Positions 22,187 to 33,912 of a stretch of DNA of 64,000 nt are shown here, one piece after another. The notes under the pieces were generated by a model. That model made no database searches, had not been told where the DNA came from, and saw nothing but the letters and a program-made list of their open reading frames with translations. A program made the position numbers and the translations under genes. Source of the stretch: Coriaria nepalensis (lineage: Eukaryota > Streptophyta > Magnoliopsida > Cucurbitales > Coriariaceae); contig CP114500.1 of assembly GCA_027186245.1 (NCBI GenBank), positions 6,334,001 through 6,398,000 on the forward strand, in the 5' to 3' direction. Each line of letters begins with the position of its first letter. Position 1 is the first letter of the stretch.

Positions 22187-24345
22187 GTTTGAAGAAAATC
22201 TTTGTCTTGGTGGTGGGGAGAGATGACTTTTAAGGGTTCCATAGTGATTATATAGTGGATTATTGTAATCACTATTTGAGGATTGAAAATACCGAATATG
22301 AGAGTTGCGAAGAGGATGAGTTTTTTACTCAAATTCTCTTAGGTTCTAAGTAGTTGATTGACATATTATCTTATTCACTTGTAATGTCTCATTCATTGTG
22401 TGTGATAACTTTGTTAGGTTGCTTACAGATTGCATGTGTTTCAATTCTAATCCTGGTGTCTGAAAAAGACAGCCGTTCTTTTGGTTGGAGTAAGCATTTA
22501 GGACACAACTTGTGCATGAAATGGCAGTTATCATTCATGTGACATGAAGACTCCAACATTATGCTTCATTGTTATAAGCCTGTTACCCTACATACTCAAA
22601 AGGTCAAATTTAAGGAGTGGATTTGTAAGTTGGACCTTTTATGGGCCCTATATGTCAAACAAACAAAGTCCACGAATATGTTTGTACCTCCATTCAGGAG
22701 TGAATCATCCATAATTATGCCAGAGTCCAGCCCATGCCTTGACAAGAGAGTCCAGCCGATACCTGGTTCAATGTGATGAGAACCACGCTCATCCAAGTCG
22801 AAGCTAAAAAGGCTACGACTGCCTCTAGATAGCTAGATATAGGTCCGTTGGGATTCTTAGTTTTTTCTATTTTCTTTTGTTTCTTCTCCCTTTGTTTTCT
22901 GAGAAACTGTCTCTAATTCACTCCAATCCTTCGTCTACTTTCTTCTACTCGGGTGCCGGCGCACTGGGTGTTTCCGAGCAGCGAGGCTTACACCCATTCG
23001 CATTAGTTTATCCATAGTTCCTTACTCTTATGCACAAATTATTGAATAAGCCATATTCCTATCAAGCAACTGAGCATCCCAGCGGCAGGATTGAATACTA
23101 GGATCGACTAAAAATAGGAGGTGTGTGTAAAAAAATAGCCACCGGACTGATTTGGTCAAAATCCGAACCACTTATCCAAAATCTAAAATTTAACCGATAA
23201 ATAAATTTGAAAAAAACCGGCCACATTTAAATAATATCAACTAGGAAATGGTAGGGAACAAAAATAAAACAAAATTGGGACAAAGTTGCTTACGTGGCAA
23301 TGATCCACCTCATGCACTTTGCTGACTCAGATTAACTCTTTTTTTTCATTTTTTTTTCAGAAGAAAAGCCGCCTGACAATGAACAGACGACCAATAAAAA
23401 AAATCAACTGCAACAAGATACTCTTAACAAAAATGTCAAGTTGATAAATTCATTGCAGAACTAAAAATGTTATAAAAGAAAAATGATTTCATCAATTATG
23501 TGTGCTGGTTTGGGATCTTAAACAAGAACAAGAACAAGAACAAAAGGAAAAATAAGATTTCAATTAAATTAACCTAAATTTTCAAATCACAGAAATTATC
23601 AAATAACTACATGTTTTTCAATTCGAAATTATCGAAATGGAACACGAAAACATTACGAATTCTCATCTAACAATTGGAAAAGTGAAAATGAAATAAACCA
23701 GAAGAGAGATGCCGTGGGATAACAGAGCATACCTACATAGAGGAAAAATCACGCGAGAGGAGAGAAAGAGACGGTACTCCTCTTTCTGGGACCCACACTT
23801 CGGAGTCCACCATAGGTCTTCTTCGTAGATTCTCTCCGGAGCTGAGAAGTTGTGGCTGATGTATAAGATCGATATCACGAAAGGAGGTCGAAGCAGTAGC
23901 AGAGGCTTCTCATGTGCCAGCGCAACCGCTCTCGGGGGATGACTCCGGACATGGAGGAGGAACAGAAATGGCGAGGAAAGGAGAGGAGAGGAGAGGAGAG
24001 GAGAGGAACGTATTTAGTTTCTTTTCCCTTCTGAATTATGCATTATAAGATATGAACGAAAGTTTCAAAACCCGACCATATTTAATGACATAATAAGAGT
24101 CTTTTAGTTTAATTCAGTGAAACTCAATTTGATAAACCAAAATTCAATTCCTTACAAAAATAAAATAAAAATCTAACATCACTAATATCACCAAATCATG
24201 AAAAATACATAAACCAAATATACAAGTACAGTGCATAAGAAGGAAATGATCAACTTTCTCATTTGGACCTGTTAAATCCAATTCTCATCCTGAACAAACT
24301 TTCCTCAAAGCCGCCATTTCCATATCCTTCTTAACCTCTTCCATC
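22187..24345. other. Intergenic DNA with unassigned short frames
   Basis: The first 150 bases are the promoter and leader of the eight-cysteine gene. On the - strand at 22796-22596 is a 66-codon open frame (MDERGSHHIEPGIGW start) containing a doubled GGACTCT segment; it is not recognised. Around 22950-23000 and 23680-23960 base composition rises in GC and the DNA looks exonic or promoter-like, but no protein family is visible. At 23975-24004 there is a GGAGA/GAGGA tandem repeat. Confidence 0.45.
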
Positions 24346-25400
24346 TTCACACCCTCACCTCCTCTTTCCTCTCCTTCCACCCCTCTTCCAGCAACTCAAC
24401 AAACTTATCTTTAATCCCGAGCAACGGGTCCTTATCGACCAACTCATCACCCTTGTACTCTTCCCTCAGCAAGGCCATCTTAATCCCGCCTTTCAATGAC
24501 ATGGAGAATATTCCGGAATGTCTTGTGAACACGCTCGAATCTGCATTCGAAAATCTCTACTCACCACAAAACTTCCCCAAAATGGGAAGCTGAATTCTCT
24601 TGAACAATGAGAGAGAAAGCAGCTCACGGAAAACTACTACCGTTCTCTTCTCCATTTCTCTTGAAGATTGATCTAAACTCGATTCATCTTCATAAGGTGA
24701 AATGTACTCGAGCTCCAACCAATCCTGACGCACTCCCTCATTTCCTTCTTCAAGAAAAACCCATCCGGAAGATTGTAACAGAAATTGGGGCAGCTCCGAA
24801 TTCGGGTCAATCTGGACGACTCCTCGGCTTTCAGCTTGATAACCGAATTCGCAAAGTGTGGGTCCCACGAGATGAGTTCGAGAAATGAGGTTCCTTCTCC
24901 AGGGGTGCCGATTAGCCTGAAATATTGTGGATATTTTGGTACCAAATTCACTAAGAAATCGTTAGGAAAACCAAATTCTCTCTTGACATGAACTAAATTA
25001 TCGACGCTAATCACTTCATCCCTTGAAATCATTAACAATTTACACAGTTTCGACACGATCAAACCGTCGATTTCTGAATGAATCCTCTTCTCGAATTCGA
25101 GGAATTCGTTGAACTTACTGCTAGCACGCAAGAAGAGTACTGGATGTGATTTAGCTTTGATTCTATCGTAGTAGGCCTAAAAAATACCTAGATTTCGACT
25201 TAGGAACGTTTTGGTTCCGACGTTGGAGCGCAACCTTTCACGGCGTTTTCTGGGTATCGCAGCGTAATGGCTTGGCCTCGTTCGTTGAGGACTTCCTTGA
25301 CGACTCGAGCGCAGAGCTTGTATCGTTTGTCGTTCTCGATCGCTTGGTCTAATTTAAGGTCCTTAAGCCATATCAAGCTCGAGATAGGTCTGGTTTGGAG
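24346..25400 (-). pseudogene. PORR-domain (WTF1-like) organelle RNA-binding protein, broken copy
   Basis: Translating the - strand across frames recovers most of a plant organelle RNA recognition (PORR) protein. It starts with IWLKDLKLDQAIENDKRYKL (about 25380-25320). FLSRNLGIF and YYDRIKAKSHPVLFLRASSK follow, then LCKLLMISRDE, LVPKYPQYFRL and LELISWDPHFANSVIK. The C-terminal blocks are ELLSLSLFKRI, FTRHSGIFSMSLKGG and DKDPLLGIKDKFVELLEEGW. Intact relatives are nuclear-encoded, imported into mitochondria or plastids, and help splice group II introns. This copy has at least two frameshifts (near 25240 and near 24735), an in-frame TAG before YYDRIK (near 25178), another TAG after ILGKFCGE (near 24555) and no usable start. 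Exon order is intact and no introns are seen, as is normal for the family, so it decayed in place or is a duplicated copy. Confidence 0.85.
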
Positions 25401-26139
25401 AATTATTTAGGGTTTTGTGAGAAATTTAAGTGGTTTCGATGAGGTCGTGTAAGCAAGAGCAGATTCTACGATTTTTCGAGTGCATACCTGAAAATGGAGT
25501 TTCAGAGAAGAGGGACAGAGAGAGAGAGAGAGAGAGAGATGAGCAAAGCTTTCCTAACTGAGGTTTAAAGCCAGAGTTTTCTGACGTAGCCGAGCTAAGC
25601 CGAGCTAAGCCGAGCTGAGCAAGTCAAGACTAGGTAAATCGACTATTACACCCTTTTCTTGAGCCGTTGGGCAGAGTGGACAAAAAATTTTTGGGGTCTG
25701 TTGGTGGCTCGAAGGCCTTAACAAACATTCGGACTATCTCGAATTATACAACTTGCTATTTTGACGGGCAATCACAACCCACTCGAGCTAACGAATGAAC
25801 CTCAAAAAGTTAGAATCTACTTAGCTCAAGGGCTTACTTGCTCCGCAAGATATCCATCGAACTATCGATCTGTGAGCCATCTAGCGAAGTGGATAATGAC
25901 ATTTTAGGGTTTGTTCAATGGCTCAAATGGGAGTTATGCTCATTAAACCGTTGAATGAATCCGACTTCGCCAGCTCGATGGAATTTAATTACCCGTTAAT
26001 CTTTTTATTTTTATTTATTTAATTCAGATTAAAATTACTAATTTTTTTCCTTTATTTCTTTTAGGAATAACAAATTTATTCATAATGAGAAAAAGAAAGA
26101 GAGAGAAGATGGGATGTGAGAATCTTACGAGGCAATTGC
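25401..26139. other. Intergenic DNA upstream of the PORR pseudogene
   Basis: It holds a (GA)n run near 25523-25540, a 10-bp tandem repeat and otherwise nothing recognised. The 25640-26000 part is rich in CTCGA/TCGAG words without any coding frame. Confidence 0.5.
25591..25620. repeat. 10-bp tandem repeat, three units
   Basis: CGAGCTAAGC, CGAGCTAAGC, CGAGCTGAGC, with a partial unit before them. Confidence 0.9.
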
Positions 26140-26355
26140 TTACTCACAACAAACTCCAACCCATTCATCATTGTGCAGGACTCTATACTTTTCATCTGGC
26201 ATTGTAGAAACATCATCTAATAATTTATCCATCCCATAAGTAAACAACAACATAGGAACTAGAAGATCATATGTATTTATGCTTACAAGCCTAGTAATGG
26301 CCAAATTCCTCACAAGTCCACATTTTTCACCATCTGGAATTGAAAAAAAGCAGAC
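26140..26355 (-). pseudogene. Isolated exon of RNA polymerase IV/V second subunit (NRPD2/NRPE2-like)
   Basis: The - strand reads through 70 codons resembling one conserved block of the polymerase beta-type subunit: PDGEKCGLVRNLAITRLVSI, a middle with YGMDKLLDDVSTMPDEKY, then VLHNDEWVGVCCE, ending in a TAA. The PDGE-CGL-NLA signature is shared by all second-largest subunits. The DDVST and WVGVC elements resemble the plant Pol IV/V subunit (RNA-directed DNA methylation) more than Pol II or III; this assignment is from memory. A GT follows the last coding codons (GTTTGTTGTGAG), so the stop could lie in an intron, but no flanking exons were found within several kilobases. One exon out of a roughly 1200-residue protein cannot be functional. 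Confidence 0.7.
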
Positions 26356-27602
26356 CTTATCCTAATGAGAAGGATACCTACACATGGTTAATTATATTTG
26401 AGGACACCCCATTGATTAGCAAACTATTCACCATCATGAACATACCATTAAAATCTGATCTATACCATTAAAGTGCAGTGAAAACAACTCATGGTCCTAA
26501 CACAAAATGAATCAGCTAAATAACAATTTCAATTTATACCATTAAAATTTTGAGAAAATTTACTGACATCTTATTATTAGGAATGGATACACGTATATAA
26601 TAGAATAAATGCAGTATAATAAATATTTAAAATTTTATTTAGATTAGATCTTAGCATGCACAATAGATCGATCATATAATAATTATATTACACATAATTT
26701 ATTTTATAAAAAAAACAGTAAATCTCATTTATATTAAATCACAGTTTAGAAAAAATGAATACCTCTTCTTAAATAAAATGGGAGGCATTCACGTGTTCGC
26801 TCTCTAATCGTTATCCACATAATTCATTTCGTATGGTTAAGTTAATACTTAAGATTTCAACTTATTAAATAATAAGCTTGGGAAAAATAAATGAAAAAGA
26901 TTTTTTTTTCGATTTGATACAAAAACTAAATCTCCACCATTGGAAACCACACTCTTTAGTCAACTCAAGAACCAAGTCTATGATATATGAATAGAACGGA
27001 TGAATTAGTTGGAGTTTCGATCGTTGTATTGACATGAAAATAAGATAGATAGATTGATTAGAGTTTCAGTCGGATCTAATGTCATATATGCTGGCTGGTG
27101 AAAGTTTTGTATAATTCTATCAAGTGATATGACAAGAATCAACTTCTTGAATTTCGACTTTATTTTGTACATGAGAAAGAAAAAACAAATCATATCATCC
27201 TGCTGGGACTACAATTTTAGCTAAGGGTGGATTATCCTAGTCAAAAATATGATTTTTAGCTTAGATAATAGAATTTTAGACTTAAATAAGGTATAGATAA
27301 ATGATTTATAGATTTTCTTTAGATTTGATTATGATTTAGAGATCAAATTAAAATTTAAAAACTTTTGTTCCCTCTAAAATTTTTATTATTAGAAAAAAAA
27401 ATTCAGATTCTCAGATTCTTTTTTCTCATCACTGTATAAATCACACACAAAGAAATGTAAGTTTCTAGATACTTTTTTTTTTCGCCCAAACGTTTCTAGA
27501 TACCTAGCAACCAAGAAAAGAAGAAAAGAAAATTATGAATACCTAGCAACACGTGATTTTAATATCATACAAGATATACTTCGGTAGTGATCCTGCTAAT
27601 AA
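26356..27602. other. AT-rich intergenic DNA
   Basis: No gene is seen on either strand. Confidence 0.55.
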
Positions 27603-29125
27603 TCAGCCAATGTGGTGCATGGAGTCTATACGAACTTCCGAGCAAGATCCGATGAGCAGCCATTGCAAACATTCCGGCCTGTTAACCTGGCCCATCGTGG
27701 TTTGAACGGAAAGATCCCAAAAGAAACTGCAGAAGCTTACATGTGAGCCATAGATGAGGGACAAGATTTCATGTTGGTAATTTTATGATCGAGACTTGAA
27801 ACACATATAATTTTGTGATCGAGACTTGAAATATATAATTGATATATTTTCTAAATAATGATATTTTCACCCTCTTTGATTGCTGAGTGTAAAAATAATT
27901 TTCAGGATATGATAAACTTTTATAAAAATCTCACAAACAATAATGAAACTTCGTCTTAAGTAAGTATGTATTGAGTTTCTGACAGTGAAAAAATGGGTAG
28001 AAGAAAAAATATATGTCTTCTCTCCAGATTGTTTATATTTGTAGATGAAGTTAGCATATGTTCGTGAAATAATATACTATTTCATGAACAGTCACACTAT
28101 TTGTAAAAATAGTTAAACTGTTTTAACGGTCACATATTTGAATTTCCAGAATTCAAACTCCAATGAGAATTAACTGTTTTAACTGTCAACTATTTGATTA
28201 AAATGATAAAATTAAATCGATCAACTACTGCGAATGATGGTCGGCCGCCATGAGTTGCCACGTTGCAAACATGTGCGTTTAATAAATGCCAAAAACACCT
28301 CACGCCCACACCATGCTTGTGTGCGCGAGTCCCTATCAAATCTCAACTCTTATTTATTATTATAAATATTTATTTTTAATATATAATGCATTTAATTATA
28401 TATTTAAATTTAAATTTTTTACTAATTTTTTTTAACCATCGTTGAAAAAGTCCAACATTTCATAGAGTCGGACATTAAAGTAACCAAGGATGGTGTTCTA
28501 TGTAGTCCAAAGCGTGGTGTTCAAATCCTAATTTGTGCACGATGTAGAAGAATTATTATTCTTGTGAAACGGTGCGTTTTTAGGTCCAGTGGGATGATGG
28601 GAAGAAGTTTTGAGTACAACAAACTTCAAGTTTGTAGAAACTCTGAAGAAGTTTGGCTACAAGGGCACATACATGTCAAAAGATTGGCTAATCCTTGTTT
28701 CGTCCAATCTTTATGCTCCTTCTTCTCTTGTCACCTCAAACTTGACAGATTTGCCTCAGATACTCTTGATTGATGATGTTACCGTTATCACAGAAGTCAC
28801 TTTACAAACATATGATAAAATTACTTATCATAGTTACTTAAATTACATTAAAAACTATCTGTCCGGAATCGGACCTTGGAAGCATACAATCGTATTCCCG
28901 ACGAACAGTTATTTGACACCCGCCACCGATCTGGTTTCCAAAGTACATGCTTGAGGTCTACAGGTACATCCTTACACATTTACAAATGAGAATCAGTTCC
29001 TACACTTTGATTTTCATCAACACCCATTTCAAGAGTATGATTACTGGATTAACAGGATTCGGGTTGATGGACTTTTCACTGATTTTACAAGGAGTCTTTA
29101 TGATTATCAGAATTTACCTAAGTGA
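27603..29125 (+). pseudogene. Glycerophosphodiester phosphodiesterase (GDPD5/6-like), broken copy
   Basis: Three separated pieces of one GDPD protein lie in order. 27609-27770 encodes PLQTFRPVNLAHRGLNGKIP followed by KETAEAYM, then an in-frame TGA, then AIDEGQDF; LAHRG is the N-terminal catalytic His-Arg block. 28468-28506 encodes ESDIKVTKDGVLC, the second catalytic region. 28610-29125 encodes KTYMSKDWL-type and IGPWKHTIVFP-type blocks, then KVHA, an in-frame TGA at 28952, GLQVHPYTFTNENQFLHFDF, and YDYWINRIRVDGLFTDFTRS to a normal stop. Intact members hydrolyse glycerophosphodiesters to glycerol-3-phosphate and an alcohol. Two nonsense codons and large missing parts between pieces make this non-functional. 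Confidence 0.82.
27780..27838. repeat. Two-copy direct repeat, about 29 bp
   Basis: ATTTTATGATCGAGACTTGA and ATTTTGTGATCGAGACTTGA, each followed by AA and an AYATATA-type run, lie side by side inside the GDPD pseudogene's first gap. Confidence 0.8.
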
Positions 29126-29486
29126 AAACAGAGACTTTCAAATCACATTATAAAAACCATTTAAAATAGAGTCGGAGAGGGTGATGGGAATCTAAATTCT
29201 AACCACCAACACAGTTGCACCTAGTTGATAAAAGTCTGTCCACGTGGCCTTTTTCTGTCTTATTTATCCTCTTTGTTTGGCTGCTGAGAAAGGGGAAAAG
29301 ACGGAAAGTAAAGGAAAGGAAAACATAGGTGAGCTGTGTTTTTCCTTTTATCATCTCGATCAATCGTGGGAAATTTAGTCTATATACGGGGTCTTTTATT
29401 TTTGGGTTTGGATAGGTTTCTGTTTGTGGAAATATGGGGTGATTTATACGTTTCGTGCAGGTCTGTAACAGCTCAAAACGGATTCC
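29126..29486. other. Promoter and 5' leader of the CUE-domain gene
   Basis: This lies between the GDPD pseudogene and the CUE gene. An in-frame TAA just upstream (29467) supports the start at 29487. No TATA box was assigned. Confidence 0.45.
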
Positions 29487-32400
29487 ATGGAAGTTTACGA
29501 AATTCTTATGGAAATATTCCCACAGGTAATCGTTCTGATCTTTACAAGAAATTTCTTCTTGCTATGCTGTTTGGTTTAGGGGAGAAGGAGGGGGAAATAT
29601 GTTTTTATTTTTATTTATTTTTATCTTTCCTCCTTAATTTTGGTGATTAACACAGCCGGGAGTAATTGTAATTAGGGTCTATTAGCTGAATCCATCCAGA
29701 GTAGAAAACAAGTTCTTGCATAAAGTTTATTGATTTACTTACGTTAAGTTCCGGTTTGAGTATAGATAGCTAGCCTGCTTATAAAAACCCTTCTATATAC
29801 CCAGCATAAGGAATTATAATCCTGATAAATGAAAAATATAGAAAAAGGAGAATGCACAATAATAAACATATCATCTCTTTTGATCAGGTTGATGAACGTA
29901 TTCTAAAGGCTGTGGCCATAGAAAATTCAAATGATCCCAGTGCAGCTGTGACTGAGATTCTTACGGTTATTATACCTTTTATGTCCGGAGACTCTGAAGG
30001 TCCATCTGATAGAGGTATTTGATCTTCTCATTGGATACCTTTTCAATAGTATTCAGTTTGCTTGATTCCATATGTAACCTTATCCTATGCTCTCAAATTT
30101 CTTATTTGTTGATTCAAATGAGTAGCGTTTTTATGAGTTTATGAAAAACATTCAGTTGAACATGAGAAGGAAAGGGATTCTACAAGGCATGAAGTGGGCC
30201 CTTCAGGATCGGTATCTGTTGATACTGAAGGTTCCAAAAATATTACTACCAATAATGGTTCCTTTCCTGCTAATACAACATATCTAGATGAGGAACGGAA
30301 TCGTGATGTGCTTTCAAACTCAAACCATGCTAATGCTGAACCTTGTGTCAATGCTGATAGTTCGACAACTCAAGAAAGCAGTACCGAACCTGGATTGGAT
30401 AATGTGGGCCCCATCAAGTCATATTCTTTGACACATGCAGATGAAGGAAATGATGACTATGAACAACTAGTTGTGACTAGTGAGAACATTGAGCCTATTT
30501 CACTAGAATTCGAAGTGGGGGCTGAGCAGCAGACAACCCCTGTGATGAGACTGAAACTTAATCCAGGAACTGAAGTTGATGGAAGCTCAAATGATTTTAA
30601 TACAATTCCTCGTCAAAGATGCAATGATGTGGAACCATGGTTGGATGACACCTTGCTGGAGATGGAAGATTTTGATGCAGAGCTAATTCCTCCATTTCTT
30701 CAAATACCATATGTTCCCAAATTTGATAGTCAGAAATTATGTGGAAGTAGTTCTTTAAATCCAAGCAGTATTGATGAAATGACGGGCATTGAATATGAGT
30801 TGACCATGAATAGCATAGCTACTCGCTCTGACCAGCTATGTAGAGTTGATGATCTTGAAGAGATCATTGAGGAAGCTAAAAATAACAAGGTATTTGAGTC
30901 TAGATTTCTACTCTCTATCTCTTAGCTATTAAGTTGGAATTTTAGAATTCAGGCTAAAACTGATTTCAGTTGCCATTTTATGCGCTTAGGAATAGCTATT
31001 GATATGATATAACATGTTTGTAACCATGTTACAAGGACTAACACACACTTTTATGATTTGTTTGAACTATTAGTAATGTTTCTGATAACACAACAATGGT
31101 GCAGAAAATGTTGTTTTCGGCTACAGAATCAGTTATCAATATGATGAGAGAAGTGGAACTCAAGGAAAAATCTGTGAAAGAAGCTGAAGAGGGGGCTGCA
31201 GAGGGAGGAAAAGAAATTCTGGCCAAGGTTGAAGAACTGAAACAAATGTTGGCATGTGAGAATGAAGCGAATGGCATGGTAGTAGAGATTCTCATGAAGG
31301 ATGTTGGATATATCATTACAGATTATGTTTCAAAAGCTGAGCCTGTTTTTGTACTTCTAAAGCATGCAGGGGAAGTCTATGGAGAGAAGGCAATTTTGGC
31401 TACTGAACTAGGAGAACTTCAATCTCGTTTGCTAAGCTTGGCAGATGAAAGGGATAAATCACTTTCAATTCTTGATGAGGTATCTGACTGCCTCTTTGTC
31501 ATATAGCAAATTACTTTGCCTTCTTCTAAATCCTATTCACTTCCCTCACGAGGCTTTTCTTCTTTTTTTTAATGGTTGCTCGCATGAATGCTTTTTTATA
31601 TATTCATCTATATTGCTGCTATTTATCGGTGCTTTCTCAGGTATTATTGCCTAAGATGATCGATAACATGACCAATATCATTTATCAAATTATGCAACAA
31701 ATTTTTTTTTTCTGGTCAGCTTGGGAGAGGCTTGAAGCACATTATGCTGTCTTCTATTTTTTCTTTTTCCATCAATGATTTCTTGTATTTGGTTTTCTCT
31801 TCAGATGCATCAAATTCTTGAAGAACGGTTATCTGCTGCAGAAGAGCTAACGAAAACAGCAGAGGAAGAAAAAATAGAAAAGGAAAAATATGCACAAATT
31901 GCTCTTACTGAACAAGAAGCTTTAATGGAGAAGATAGTCCAGGAATCTAAGATACTAAAACAGGAGGAAGAGGAGAATTCCAAGGTATCAAGTCTTTGCA
32001 ACTCTTCTACAAAACTTTTCATTTGGGGAAGAATCCTAATATCTGATCATGTTCTTTGCTCCATTGCAGTTGCGAGATTTCCTAGTGGACCGTGGCCATG
32101 TAGTTGATATTTTACAGTGAGTTTTAACCCTTATCTACTCCTCCCTCCCTCTCTCTCTCTCTCTCTCCAAAAGCATCATACCAGAAAAAGTGCTACTTCA
32201 CTACTTTTGCTGCTCAGTGTTCGGTGAAAGTCAATTTTGGTTTACCGCTTTTTCGAGTTAGGCATGATATGTATATAGAAACTATTTAGAAGGGCAAAGT
32301 AATAGATTTAGGCTTCATTTGAGGAGACGCGTTAAACCTCACGTTTACAATAATACGTTTTAGCTCCATTTCTAAATTGGATATTTTGGGTCCAAATAGG

Positions 32401-32896
32401 TCTAAACTGGACAAAAAGTAAGTATTCCCAAATGAAGCTTTAATCTTTGGCATACTTGTTTTCTCCAAAGCTATTCTTCTTTTCCAAACTTGATTATTGC
32501 ATATGGAAAAGGTTTGAATGTCTTGGATTCTTCTGCCCCGTCAAATAACCTCTCAATTCATCCTTGTGGCTTTCTCTTTCGTTTTGTAACCTTACTACTG
32601 TGCGCACGTGTTTGCTTCCATTCTGGAACATTTACAGTGGAGAAATCTCAGTTATCTTTCAAGATGTGAGGCTGCTGAAAGAGAAATTGGAGGAGCGGAT
32701 CCCACTAAGCAAATCTCTCTCCTCGAGCCAGACTAGCTGCATTTTGGCTTCTTCCAGCTTGTCAATAAAGGGCACGGCAGACGTGTCATCATCTGCTTGG
32801 AAAGTTCAAGAAGAAGAACAAAAAAGGGATAGTCGGAGGGCACTTTCGGATGAAGGTTGGGATGTATTCGAGAAAGATGCAGAACTAGATGGCTGA
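29487..32896 (+). CDS. CUE-domain, coiled-coil protein (putative ubiquitin-binding)
   Basis: Seven exons, 29487-29525, 29888-30014, 30156-30889, 31105-31479, 31805-31984, 32070-32116 and 32638-32896, join in frame through GT-AG introns to give 586 residues. The first exon is only 13 codons (MEVYEILMEIFPQ). With exon 2 (VDERILKAVAIENSNDPSAA) it forms a CUE-type ubiquitin-binding helical bundle at residues 1-45. Residues about 57-300 are acidic, Ser-rich and probably disordered. Residues about 300-485 are Glu/Lys-rich coiled coil (ESVINMMREVELKEKSVKEA, then ERLSAAEELTKTAEEEKIEK). The C-terminal block RDFLVDRGHVVDILHGEISV and DVRLLKEKLEERIPL is the conserved end of this plant family; the last residues are acidic (DEGWDVFEKDAELDG). 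No biochemical role is established that I know of. The frame is clean throughout. Confidence 0.88.
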
Positions 32897-33752
32897 GCTA
32901 GCAGCTGTATACAATATCTATATATTGCGGGTCACTATGAATTGTTAGGAAAAACTGATTGCCTCTTTCCAGATATCATGTCATCTTGTACAGCATATAT
33001 AGTCTATAAGATCAGAAACGGCAAGTGATATGGAGATCATCCTGTGGTCTTGAGACTACATGTTTGGGTTCAAATTCTATTTCTACTTTACTACAACTTG
33101 TAGTCTGTCTGAATTCAATTCACCTCGCAATTCTGTCCGTACTTCTAATTCATCTCAATTTTGAGTTTATACCATTCGTTAAAAAAAGAAAAAGTACCTT
33201 ACGAAATAGGTAAATCAGTTGTGGATCGTATTCTCATTATATTATCTCGTGACTGATTACTGAGTTCAAGCCTGGAACAACTTTTAAAGAATTTCTGAGG
33301 TAGATCTGATTGATTTTAATCACACACAAATTATGGTAATATTAGATATGAAAATATGAAACTGATACATATGATTGAAATAGATTTGTCGATCATAACC
33401 ATGTGTCTACGGTTAACCCAAAAATTTATCCCTGATCTAATTTTAAATATATATGAAATATAATATAATTTATATTATATAGTAGACTTTCTAAGTCTAG
33501 TTATAATATTGTAATAACATAACAGATTTATACATTACATTAAGTTTTCAAAATTTACGAGTCTTATTGGTTCTTTTCTCATATAAATTTAAGAGTTAAA
33601 AACTTAAAACCCCTGCATTTATCTGCATTTTGATAAGAGAGCTCTGAGGCTCCTTGCATTTTAGAATGTATGAAAAGCTCATCTTTATCAAGTTTTCCAT
33701 TAAAACTTAAACGGTTTGCTAACGTAACGATCCAAAGAGATTTGCCGTATCA
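32897..33752. other. 3' flank of the CUE gene and intergenic DNA
   Basis: No gene is seen. It runs up to the target-site duplication of the copia element. Confidence 0.55.
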
Positions 33753-33757
33753 ATTAA
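33753..33757. repeat. Target-site duplication ATTAA, left
   Basis: ATTAA directly abuts the TG end of the 5' LTR and recurs exactly at 38691-38695 after the CA end of the 3' LTR. Confidence 0.85.
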
Positions 33758-33901
33758 TGAAAGGATACTTCTATAATTTACTATTTATTATCATCTCTAT
33801 TACTCAAACTTTATTACTAATCTCTCTATATATAAGAGACTTAATGTACATATATGATTAAAGTTAATACAAAATACACATCAATCTTAAAATATCTTTG
33901 A
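33758..33901 (+). repeat. 5' LTR of the copia element
   Basis: 144 bp, starting TGAAAGGATACTTC and ending ATATCTTTGA. It matches 38549-38690 along its length with scattered substitutions and one short indel. It contains CTATATATAA, a possible TATA box. Confidence 0.9.
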
Positions 33902-33912
33902 TGGTATCAGAG
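33902..33912 (+). promoter_or_regulatory. Primer-binding site (initiator tRNA-Met type)
   Basis: TGGTATCAGAG directly follows the 5' LTR, the standard plant copia primer site complementary to the 3' end of tRNA-iMet. Confidence 0.9.

Noticed and set aside
22596..22796. 66-codon frame on the - strand (MDERGSHHIEPGIGW start)
   Set aside because: It contains a repeated GGACTCT segment, matches no family I know and lacks splice partners; kept only as a note in the intergenic entry.
33020..33110. Possible tRNA or tRNA-derived SINE (GGGTTCAAATTCTA resembles a B box)
   Set aside because: No convincing A box, cloverleaf or tail repeat was found. The B-box-like word alone is too weak.
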